Assembly: GCA_050246915.1 (NCBI GenBank)
Contig: JBFWVD010000112.1
Span: forward strand, 1-13,342
Length of the DNA stretch: 13,342 bases
Direction: 5' to 3'
DNA from: JBFWVD01 sp050246915
GTDB lineage: Bacteria; Actinomycetota; Acidimicrobiia; Acidimicrobiales; Ilumatobacteraceae
The first letter of the stretch is position 1; each line of letters starts with the position of its first letter. Positions 6,263 to 11,230 of the stretch are shown in pieces. A program made the position numbers and the translations under genes. Under the pieces are notes generated by a model, which made no database searches, was not told the origin of the DNA, and saw only the letters and a list, made by a program, of their open reading frames with translations.

Positions 6263-7278
6263 GCCTCGCCGTCACGCGAGTCGTTCGACGCGCAATTGCC
6301 CTTGCTGGGGCGGTTCTCGTGGTCGGTATCGCTGCCGCGCCGGTCGCCGCGGCCGATCCGGCTCGTCCGACGAACGCTCGTTCCGAGGTGACCGGGATCG
6401 AGCCACCCAGCAGCGTCGTGCGGCTCGATGTGGTCGGCGGCGACGCGTTCTTGCGGATCCGCGTGGACCGTGGCCACGAGGTGGTGATCCCCGGCTATGA
6501 GGATGAGCCGTACGTGCGGGTGCTCAGCGATGGGACCGTCGAACGCAACGAACGGTCACCGGCCGTGTACCTGAACGAGAACCGCTATGGGGCCAGCGAT
6601 CGACCGGCCAACGCCGACGCGTCGGCCGAGCCCGACTGGCGAGAGGTCGGCAAGGGCGGGACGTACACATGGCACGACCATCGCATTCATTTCATGGGAC
6701 TGGTGAATCCTGTCGGCATGAACTGGACGGTGCCGATCGTCATCGATGGTGTGGGGACGTCGGTGGTGGGCCGCCTCGTTGTCGTCGACGCGCCGCCATC
6801 TTGGCCGTGGTGGATCGTGGCTGTCGCGATCTGTGCTGGTGTGTTGTTCTTCCTCCGTCGGTTCCTCAGCCGTGCCGTGGCGGTGTGTGCAGCGGCGGTG
6901 CCGGCCGTCATCGTGGCCATCGGTGAGCTGGCGTCGGTGCCGAAGGCGGCGGGCGGATCCATCGCCCCGTTGCTCGCACCGGTGTGCGCCGTCGTGCTCA
7001 TCGGCGTGGCGTTCGTGCTGCCGAAGTCGCGTCAATCGATGTTGGCAGGCGGCGGAGGTGCGCTGGCGGTGTGGACGTTCACGCGGTTGAACACGTGGAA
7101 CCACGCCGTGTTGCTCTCGGGACTCCCGGCGTGGTTCGAGCGTGCCGCCGCGGCTGTCGCCCTCGGTGTGGGCGCTGGGGTGTTCCTGGCCGTTGTCGCC
7201 GTGTTCGCCGGGGTGCAACTGCCCTGGATCGCTCAGCCCGGTTCCCCCAACCAACCCGGAGCGTGCTCGAGCAAGTAG
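6259..7278 (+). CDS. Copper-module membrane protein with WHDHRIH motif
   Basis: A 339-residue protein whose ATG overlaps the copCD stop as ATGA, so the two are translationally coupled in one operon. A signal peptide (about 1-31, basic RR then a hydrophobic core ending VAAA) precedes an extracytoplasmic domain of about 150 residues. This domain contains TYTWHDHRIHFMG (135-147), with three histidines close together, and PVGMNWTVPIVIDG (151-164). Four or five hydrophobic helices follow (about 184-200, 205-222, 236-254, 262-275, 294-317). I recognise the WHDHR-type domain from uncharacterised proteins next to copC/copD in actinobacteria, but no activity is known to me. A role in copper binding or delivery is inferred from the motif and the coupling. 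The last 46 bases overlap the end of a minus-strand gene. Confidence 0.8.
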   Translation: MSLAVTRVVRRAIALAGAVLVVGIAAAPVAAADPARPTNARSEVTGIEPPSSVVRLDVVGGDAFLRIRVDRGHEVVIPGYEDEPYVRVLSDGTVERNERSPAVYLNENRYGASDRPANADASAEPDWREVGKGGTYTWHDHRIHFMGLVNPVGMNWTVPIVIDGVGTSVVGRLVVVDAPPSWPWWIVAVAICAGVLFFLRRFLSRAVAVCAAAVPAVIVAIGELASVPKAAGGSIAPLLAPVCAVVLIGVAFVLPKSRQSMLAGGGGALAVWTFTRLNTWNHAVLLSGLPAWFERAAAAVALGVGAGVFLAVVAVFAGVQLPWIAQPGSPNQPGACSSK

Positions 7279-7796
7279 CGGCTCACGTCGGCGCAGCGAT
7301 CGAGGGCCTCGCACAGCAGTTCCTCACCGAGGTAGATGGCGGCGAGTGAGACCTCGAGGCGGGCCACGATGGACAGTGATCGTTCCGGTGCGTCGAGCGA
7401 CGAGATCGAATCGATGGCGGAGACCTCCAACGGGAGGTCGGTACCGCCCACTCCGGCCAAGTCGGTGGCCAGCAGCAAGATGTCGGGGCCCTTGGGCAGC
7501 GGCGGGAGTGTCCAGGTGAAGTGCATGGGGAACACGAAGCCCGCCGGAGGGTCGTCGCCTTCGTCGGTGGCGGCCATGGCATCTTCGAAGCTGAGCAGGG
7601 CGCGCGGGTCCACCTCGAGGGCGAGGTGGAGATCGAGTGGGCCGCCGCACGCCTCTTCCGGGTGCAGGTCCACTTCCCACGCCTGACGAAGGCTGTAGGT
7701 CTCCACGAAATGCCGCTCGTCGTGCACGTGGAAGCCGTGCTCCACTGCGTGTTCTTTCAGGTCGGCGACGAAGCCGGCGACGTCGATCCAGGCCAC
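7233..7796 (-). CDS. Unrecognised 187-residue acidic protein
   Basis: Starts at GTG 7796 behind a good GAGGAG site seven bases upstream. The protein is acidic and soluble, without signal peptide or membrane segment. Visible features are a His-rich N-terminal stretch (EHGFHVHDERHF, 19-30), a central FVFPMHFTWTLPPLPKGPDILLLATDL (87-113) and a helical C-terminus. I do not recognise the family. The coding pattern and ribosome-binding site support a real gene. It ends inside the 3' end of the convergent WHDH-motif gene (46 shared bases) and is divergent from the inositol-monophosphatase-like gene. A candidate -10 (CAGGCT, 7845 down to 7840) lies 43 bases before its start. Confidence 0.72.
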   Translation of the reverse strand: MAWIDVAGFVADLKEHAVEHGFHVHDERHFVETYSLRQAWEVDLHPEEACGGPLDLHLALEVDPRALLSFEDAMAATDEGDDPPAGFVFPMHFTWTLPPLPKGPDILLLATDLAGVGGTDLPLEVSAIDSISSLDAPERSLSIVARLEVSLAAIYLGEELLCEALDRCADVSRYLLEHAPGWLGEPG

Positions 7797-7839
7797 TCGA
7801 ACTCCTCGGTGATGCCGGGTCTGGCAGGGGAAGACCTAC

Positions 7840-7855
7840 AGCCTGCCACTACCGT
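7840..7855. promoter_or_regulatory. Back-to-back candidate -10 elements of a divergent gene pair
   Basis: CAGGCT on the minus strand (7845 to 7840), within GTGGCAGGCTG, faces the 187-residue-protein gene. TACCGT on the plus strand (7850-7855) faces the inositol-monophosphatase-like gene. Only four bases separate them, so the two promoters would share DNA and could not easily be occupied together. No -35 is clear for either. Confidence 0.35.
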
Positions 7856-7865
7856 GAGCCGCGCG

Positions 7866-8609
7866 ATGAGCCGCCAGGTGTTGACCGTGTTGTCCGAAGC
7901 TGCCGAGGCGGTGGCCGCGTCGCTCGTCGACCTGCGTGATTGGGGTCTGGCCGGTACTCGCGATGGTCAGTATCGCCACGATCTGCGGGCCGATGACGCG
8001 GTGGTTGCGGTGCTGCGGCGTCATGGTTACGGCGTGCTCAGCGAGGAGAGCGGGCTGGTGGATGGCTCGGCGGAGGTCGTGGTCATCGTCGATCCGGTCG
8101 ATGGTTCCACCAACGCTTCGCTCGGTATCCCGTGGTTCGCCACATCACTGTGCGCGGTGCGTGATGGCGTGGCGATCGCGTCGTTGGTGGTGAACCTGGC
8201 CAGCGGTGAGCGCTTCGAGGCGGTTCGCGGCGAGGGAGCATGGCGCAATGGCCAGCCGATCTCGTCGTCGGGATGCTCCCGCGTGAGCGACGCCGTGGTC
8301 GGGCTGTCGGGACTGCCGCCGCGTCACCTGGGTTGGGCACAGTTCCGGGCTCTGGGCGCGGCCGCCCTCGACATGTGTGCGGTGGCGTGCGGACGACTGG
8401 ACGCGTATGTCGACTGCTCGTTCGACGCCCACGGGGTATGGGACTACGCGGGTGCGCTGCTCGTGTGCGAAGAAGCCGGAGCGACCGTTCGCGATGCGCT
8501 CGGACGTGAGTTGATCGTGATGGATCACGCAGTGCGGCGTACGCCGATCGCCGCGGCCAGCGGGTCGCTGTGCGCTTCGTTGGTGACAGCACGCGTCAAC
8601 TGGCGTTGA
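7866..8609 (+). CDS. Inositol monophosphatase-family phosphatase
   Basis: From ATG 7866 the protein has 247 residues, normal for the family. Metal-binding motifs are SEES (59-62, Glu60/Glu61), DPVDGSTN (76-83, the DPxDGTxN signature) and WDYAGALLVCEEAG (192-205, Asp193). Together these supply the Mg2+ ligands of Li+-sensitive phosphatases that act on inositol phosphates, 3'-phosphoadenosine phosphates, histidinol phosphate or fructose-1,6-bisphosphate. The sequence alone does not choose the substrate. Upstream starts at 7854 (GTG) and 7812 (ATG) are possible, but 7854 lies within the candidate -10. The open frame also continues back through the opposite-strand gene, which is not taken as coding. 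It converges on the sigma-factor gene. Confidence 0.86.
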   Translation: MSRQVLTVLSEAAEAVAASLVDLRDWGLAGTRDGQYRHDLRADDAVVAVLRRHGYGVLSEESGLVDGSAEVVVIVDPVDGSTNASLGIPWFATSLCAVRDGVAIASLVVNLASGERFEAVRGEGAWRNGQPISSSGCSRVSDAVVGLSGLPPRHLGWAQFRALGAAALDMCAVACGRLDAYVDCSFDAHGVWDYAGALLVCEEAGATVRDALGRELIVMDHAVRRTPIAAASGSLCASLVTARVNWR

Positions 8610-8610
8610 C
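8595..8610. terminator. Palindrome at the end of the IMPase-like gene
   Basis: GTCAAC (8595-8600), the loop TGGC, then GTTGAC (8605-8610) form a perfect 6-bp inverted repeat overlapping the stop codon. It is followed, 18 bases on, by the end of the convergent sigma-factor gene. It resembles the GTCAA/TTGAC hairpin at the other convergent junction (1506-1525). There is no U-tract. Confidence 0.35.
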
Positions 8611-8628
8611 ACACAGCTCGCGGGCGTC

Positions 8629-9567
8629 TCAGGCCGTCGTGCGGGCGGTGGGGCGCATGCCCGAGATGCACGGATGGCGCAGCTTCGTGAGTGCCTTGGC
8701 CTCGATCTGACGGATGCGTTCGCGTGTGAGTTTGAACAGATCGCCGATCTCGGCCAGCGTCTGCTCTTCACCGCGGTCGAGGCCGAAGCGAAGACGCAGC
8801 ACGTCGCGCTCGCGTTCATTGAGGCGGTTGAGTGACTTGAACAGGCGCTCGCGCTCCAGATGTGACAGCACTACCTCGAACGGCGTCTCGAGCGTGGGGT
8901 CCTCGAGTTGATCTCCGAGCTCGGCGTCGTCCTCCATCACCGGGGTAGAGAGCGACACGACATCGGCTCGATGGATGAGCACCAGTTCGACGCGTTCGGC
9001 GGTCAGGCCGGTATCGGCCGCGACCTCCGCCGATGTCGGGCGACGATCGTGGACCGCGCCCAGCTTCTCCATGGCCTTCATCACCAGCGGTGCTGATTCA
9101 CGCACGTGGGCGGGGACCTTGATGGAACGAGAGGACTCAGCGATGGCGCGACCGATCGACTGACGGATCCACCACGTGGCGTAGGTCGAGAACTTGAAGC
9201 CGCGGTTGGGGTCGAACTTGTCGACGGCCCGCATCAGGCCGATGTTGCCCTCTTGCACCAGGTCGGCCATGGCCAGGCCATTGCCCTGGTAGCGACGTGC
9301 GACGGAGACCACGAGACGAAGGTTTGCTTTGATGAACTCGTCCCGTGCGCCCTCGCCAGCATCGACGAGACGCTGCAACTTGCGACGATCGCGCTCGTCC
9401 ATGGCCCCGAACGTGGCAAGACGCTCCGCAGCCTCACGGCCTTCGGCCATGACGTTTCCAAGTCGAACTTCATCCGGTCCGGACAACAAAGTGTGTGCGC
9501 CGATCTCATCGAGATATTGGCGCATGGCGTCGCCGTCTCCAGCCGACCCTCCGCGTCGTGCAACCAC
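8629..9567 (-). CDS. RNA polymerase sigma-70 factor, group 2 (RpoD/SigA-like)
   Basis: A primary-like sigma factor of 312 residues from GTG 9567 (298 from ATG 9525). Region 1.2 begins MRQYLDEIGAHTLLSGPDE. Regions 2.1-2.4 contain the hallmark LVQEGNIGLMRAVDKF and FKFSTYATWWIRQSIGRAI. Region 3 includes RRPTSAEVAADTGLTAERV. Region 4.2 carries the HTH LAEIGDLFKLTRERIRQIEA with RIRQIEAKALTKLRHP. Region 1.1 is absent and the length suits a non-essential group 2 sigma such as the SigB/Hrd types, though a principal sigma cannot be excluded. The start is placed at GTG 9567 because a TACCGT hexamer (9581 to 9576) lies just ahead; the frame is open to 9633 but that would include the promoter. The gene is divergent from tRNA-Val. 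Confidence 0.9.
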   Translation of the reverse strand: MVARRGGSAGDGDAMRQYLDEIGAHTLLSGPDEVRLGNVMAEGREAAERLATFGAMDERDRRKLQRLVDAGEGARDEFIKANLRLVVSVARRYQGNGLAMADLVQEGNIGLMRAVDKFDPNRGFKFSTYATWWIRQSIGRAIAESSRSIKVPAHVRESAPLVMKAMEKLGAVHDRRPTSAEVAADTGLTAERVELVLIHRADVVSLSTPVMEDDAELGDQLEDPTLETPFEVVLSHLERERLFKSLNRLNERERDVLRLRFGLDRGEEQTLAEIGDLFKLTRERIRQIEAKALTKLRHPCISGMRPTARTTA

Positions 9568-9575
9568 GAGTGGCC

Positions 9576-9581
9576 ACGGTA
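9576..9581 (-). promoter_or_regulatory. Candidate -10 (TACCGT) of the sigma-factor gene
   Basis: TACCGT on the minus strand ends eight bases before GTG 9567, compatible with a leaderless or nearly leaderless mRNA. If translation instead begins at ATG 9525, a GGAG about 12 bases upstream of that codon could serve as ribosome-binding site. Confidence 0.35.
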
Positions 9582-9640
9582 GTGGGGGGACCTGACGTCG
9601 ATCGGGGATGGCCCACTGGCTGGGGGAGCGCACTCGGCCG

Positions 9641-9646
9641 TAGGCT
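9641..9646 (+). promoter_or_regulatory. Candidate -10 of tRNA-Val
   Basis: TAGGCT, matching TANNNT, ends 16 bases before the mature 5' end of the tRNA, leaving a short 5' leader for RNase P to remove. No clear -35 is visible. Confidence 0.4.
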
Positions 9647-9662
9647 GGTACTTCCCGTTCGC

Positions 9663-9739
9663 GGGCGCTTAGCTCAGTTGGTTAGAGCACTTCCCTTACA
9701 AGGAAGGGGTCGTGGGTTCGAGTCCCTCAGCGCCCACCA
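9663..9739 (+). tRNA. tRNA-Val (anticodon UAC)
   Basis: The 77-base gene folds into a full cloverleaf. The acceptor GGGCGCT (9663-9669) pairs perfectly with AGCGCCC (9729-9735), followed by discriminator A and encoded CCA (9737-9739). The D-arm is GCTC/GAGC with a GG in its loop. The anticodon stem CTTCC/GGAAG encloses the loop CTTACAA, giving anticodon TAC (valine, codon GUA and wobble). The variable loop is GGGTC. The T-arm is GTGGG-TTCGAGT-CCCTC, with one T-T mismatch at pair 50-64. The 3' part from 9714 onward is duplicated 690 bp downstream, making this gene the likely attachment site of a small island. Confidence 0.95.
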
Positions 9740-9746
9740 TCTGTGA
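9714..9746 (+). repeat. Left att-like direct repeat (tRNA-Val 3' end)
   Basis: Covers the last three T-stem bases, T-loop, acceptor strand and CCA of tRNA-Val plus ATCTGTGA with overlap (seven bases beyond the CCA). It matches 10404-10436 at 32 of 33 positions; the only difference is G9720 against A10410 in the T-loop. The offset is exactly 690 bases. Both copies are in the same orientation. Confidence 0.93.
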
Positions 9747-9747
9747 A

Positions 9748-9763
9748 CCCTTCGGCAAAAGGG
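9748..9763. terminator. Weak hairpin after tRNA-Val and after the toxin gene
   Basis: CCCTT (9748-9752) and AAGGG (9759-9763) enclose a six-base loop. On the minus strand the sequence ahead of it reads CCCCTTTT, so it could end the toxin transcript, the tRNA transcript or both. The stem is only five pairs. Confidence 0.25.
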
Positions 9764-9775
9764 GTCGCCCGAACA

Positions 9776-10144
9776 TCAGGCGATCGGAAGGTCGCGTACC
9801 CGGATCCGATCACGGCTGATCGTCACGACTGCGCCAGCGCGGAGCGCCTGCTCTCCAACCGCGAGCGCCTGCTTCACCAGTTCGGCTTGGTCGCCGGGTG
9901 CGATGTCATTTGTGTGCCGCAGCAGAATGACCGACGGTCCGACTGCCTTGGTGCGAGCGAGGATGGTGCCGAAATCCGAATCGCTCGTTATGACACAGCG
10001 GCCGTTTTCGTGTGCGAACTCAGCAATGGCCCTGTCGCTGGCAGTGAGCAATCCAACTTCGGCGACGTGGACCGCATCGTTTCCAGCGCTGGCAAGGATG
10101 AGCGCCACCACGGGCGAGAGATTCGCGTCGATGAGGAGTTTCAC
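9776..10144 (-). CDS. DUF5615-family PIN-like toxin
   Basis: A 122-residue protein from GTG 10144, the usual size of DUF5615 (PIN-like, VapC/Mut7-C-related) proteins. The N-terminus VKLLIDANLSPVV carries the first acidic residue (Asp6, with Asn8). HVAEVGLLTASDRAI (26-40) follows, then the core VITSDSDFGTIL (51-62) with Asp55 and Asp57. These acidic positions match the presumed metal-binding nuclease site of the fold. The family is predicted to act as an RNA-cleaving toxin; that activity is inferred. Its GTG overlaps the stop of the upstream DUF433 gene (GTGA), so the two are translated as a coupled pair. It lies wholly inside the tRNA-bound island. Confidence 0.85.
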   Translation of the reverse strand: MKLLIDANLSPVVALILASAGNDAVHVAEVGLLTASDRAIAEFAHENGRCVITSDSDFGTILARTKAVGPSVILLRHTNDIAPGDQAELVKQALAVGEQALRAGAVVTISRDRIRVRDLPIA

Positions 10145-10365
10145 GCCGGCAGTGGAAGCTCGCGCTCGCTGACCGCAGCGGCCGCATACTCGAGGGCGGC
10201 GAGAACATCCTGGCGCTCGAGGTAGGGGTAGTCGGCCAGTACTTCGTCGATCGATCTCCCGGTCGCCAGTTGCCCTACAACAGCGGACACCGTCACCCGC
10301 ATCCCTCGGATGCACGGCAAGCCGCCCATCTGCTCGGGATCGATGGTGATTCGTTCAAAGCGCAC
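10141..10365 (-). CDS. DUF433-family antitoxin
   Basis: From GTG 10365 this is a 74-residue DUF433 protein. It opens with the family's RFERITIDPEQMGGLPCIRGMRVTV (2-26), then the helix-turn-helix-like GRSIDEVLADYPYLERQDVLAALEYAA (36-62) that ends in a short tail. DUF433 proteins are the usual partners of DUF5615 toxins and are thought to neutralise them and repress their own promoter. The 4-base stop/start overlap with the toxin gene supports one operon. The frame is open to GTG 10395, adding ten residues. 10365 is chosen because homologues begin near RFERI and because a TAACCT hexamer ends seven bases before it, pointing to a leaderless transcript. Confidence 0.83.
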   Translation of the reverse strand: MRFERITIDPEQMGGLPCIRGMRVTVSAVVGQLATGRSIDEVLADYPYLERQDVLAALEYAAAAVSERELPLPA

Positions 10366-10372
10366 GTTGCGG

Positions 10373-10378
10373 AGGTTA
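10373..10378 (-). promoter_or_regulatory. Candidate -10 (TAACCT) of the toxin-antitoxin operon
   Basis: TAACCT on the minus strand is followed by seven bases and the GTG at 10365, a leaderless layout. It lies inside the island, so the operon would keep its -10 wherever the island sits. The -35 region (about 10396-10401) is within ten bases of the right-hand repeat. No consensus -35 is visible. Confidence 0.4.
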
Positions 10379-10403
10379 CCAATCGGCTCGATCACGGTGC
10401 ACC

Positions 10404-10436
10404 GGGTTCAAGTCCCTCAGCGCCCACCATCTGTGA
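10404..10436 (+). repeat. Right att-like direct repeat
   Basis: Second copy of the tRNA-Val 3' end, including the encoded CCA and the following seven bases, with A10410 in place of G9720. There is no tRNA body in front of it, so it is not a tRNA gene. It marks the right end of the island and lies just upstream of the minus-strand toxin-antitoxin operon. Confidence 0.93.
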
Positions 10437-10527
10437 CAGGGCATTCGGCCTTCGGCTCGCACCAAACGTGTGTATCGACGCTCGGCCGTCACGGACTCGC
10501 CCGGCTCTGCGAACGCTGCCACCGTGG

Positions 10528-10533
10528 CAGGCT
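10528..10533 (+). promoter_or_regulatory. Candidate -10 (CAGGCT) for the SnoaL-like gene
   Basis: CAGGCT within GTGGCAGGCTG (10524-10534) ends 52 bases before the ATG at 10586. The leader carries a GAGGGGGC ribosome-binding site (10573-10580). It sits outside the island, 91 bases past the right repeat. No clear -35 is seen. Confidence 0.3.
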
Positions 10534-10585
10534 GACCACGCCTCTGCCTGCCTGGGGCGGAGAGCGCACAACGAGGGGGCTCACG

Positions 10586-11014
10586 ATGAACAACGACGAC
10601 CTGATCGCTCGAGAAGCCATTCGCCACACGCTGGCGAGCTATCACATCGCCGGCGATGGCAACGATGCCGACGGTTACGCCGCGGTGTTCACCGAAGACG
10701 GTGTCGTGCGAGCCGGTGGCATGGAGATCGCTGGTCGCGAGCAGCTCCGGGAGTGGAAGGCAGCCCGCACCAAGGTGCTGACCGCGGCGTTCGTGCGACA
10801 CAACCTGACCACGTGCAAGATCGATCTCACCGGACCCGACAGCGCGACGGGTCGGGCCTACTTCTTCGTGGTCACCGATGTCGGGCCCGATCACTGCGGC
10901 ACCTACGACGACGAGTACCGCAAGGTGGGCGATGAGTGGCTGATCGCGTCTCGAAACGTCGACATGCTCTGGCTCTCACCCGACAGCCGCTTCAGGCCAC
11001 CGCCCGCCAGCTGA
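10586..11014 (+). CDS. SnoaL-like / NTF2-like family protein
   Basis: A 142-residue protein with the cone-shaped alpha+beta NTF2/SnoaL-like fold pattern. An N-terminal helix AREAIRHTLASYHIAGD (8-24) is followed by YAAVFTEDGV (31-40), GREQLREW (50-57), FVRHNLTTCKIDL (69-81, His72), AYFFVVTDVGPDHCGTYDDEYRKV (91-114) and the closing strand DEWLIASRNVDMLW. Members of this branch include dehydratases, isomerases and many proteins of unknown role. His72 and Asp102 or His103 could line the cavity, but no function can be assigned. The start has a GAGGGGGC site. The gene converges on the flavin monooxygenase gene. Confidence 0.82.
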   Translation: MNNDDLIAREAIRHTLASYHIAGDGNDADGYAAVFTEDGVVRAGGMEIAGREQLREWKAARTKVLTAAFVRHNLTTCKIDLTGPDSATGRAYFFVVTDVGPDHCGTYDDEYRKVGDEWLIASRNVDMLWLSPDSRFRPPPAS

Positions 11015-11065
11015 GCGGGCTGGGTGCTGGGTCAGGTCGTTGTGGGCCCAGCGGCGCGCGCATCC
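11015..11065. other. Downstream spacer with a possible hairpin
   Basis: After the SnoaL-like stop, GCTGGG (11026-11031) and CCCAGC (11047-11052) can pair across a 15-base loop. There is no U-tract, so a terminator role is uncertain. Nothing else was seen in this stretch. Confidence 0.25.
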
Positions 11066-11230
11066 TCACAGCCAGTTGCTTGCCTTGAGTCGCAGGTACA
11101 GGGCGAGCTCATTGATCGAGGTGGCGACCATCACCCGCTTTCCGTCCTCGTACCAGGCCGCATCGACGATCACCGTTGATGCTGCCACTGCGCCTATCCG
11201 GGCCGTCGGATACCCGTGCGGGTCCAGGCC
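11066..11230 (-). pseudogene. Coding-like remnant directly after the monooxygenase stop
   Basis: Reading on past the TGA of the flavin monooxygenase (11231-11233) in the same frame gives 54 sense codons and a TGA at 11066-11068. Third positions are mostly G or C and the peptide looks natural: DPHGYPTARIGAV near its start, then VIVDAAWYEDGKRVMVATS, then NELALYLRLKASNWL at its end. It has no good start or ribosome-binding site of its own; an internal GTG would give about 40 residues. It does not resemble the C-terminus of a Baeyer-Villiger monooxygenase. The likeliest reading is the surviving 3' end of a lost minus-strand gene whose family I do not recognise. A small real gene or a readthrough extension is possible. 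Confidence 0.4.

Larger units (their letters stand above)
9747..10436. mobile_element. 690-bp tRNA-Val-bound mini-island carrying a toxin-antitoxin pair
   Basis: This segment is bounded on the left by the tRNA-Val 3' end and on the right by a second copy of the same 33 bases, the usual product of site-specific integration into a tRNA 3' end. It contains only a minus-strand DUF433/DUF5615 gene pair and under 100 bases of flanking DNA. No integrase, excisionase or replication gene is present, so movement would need a recombinase supplied in trans, or this is the remnant of a larger element. The tRNA remains intact because the incoming copy restores its 3' end. The direct repeat is seen; mobility is inferred. 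Confidence 0.65.

Noticed and set aside
7264..7271. GCTCGAGC palindrome at the convergent overlap as a terminator
   Set aside because: It is only eight bases without a loop and lies in coding sequence on both strands; it is too weak to call.
7521..7865. N-terminal extension of the phosphatase frame
   Set aside because: It overlaps the opposite-strand gene, which has its own ribosome-binding site, and family homologues begin near residue 1 of the 7866 start.
10404..10436. A second tRNA gene at the right repeat
   Set aside because: Only the 3' third is present; there is no D-arm or anticodon arm upstream and the T-stem cannot pair fully.
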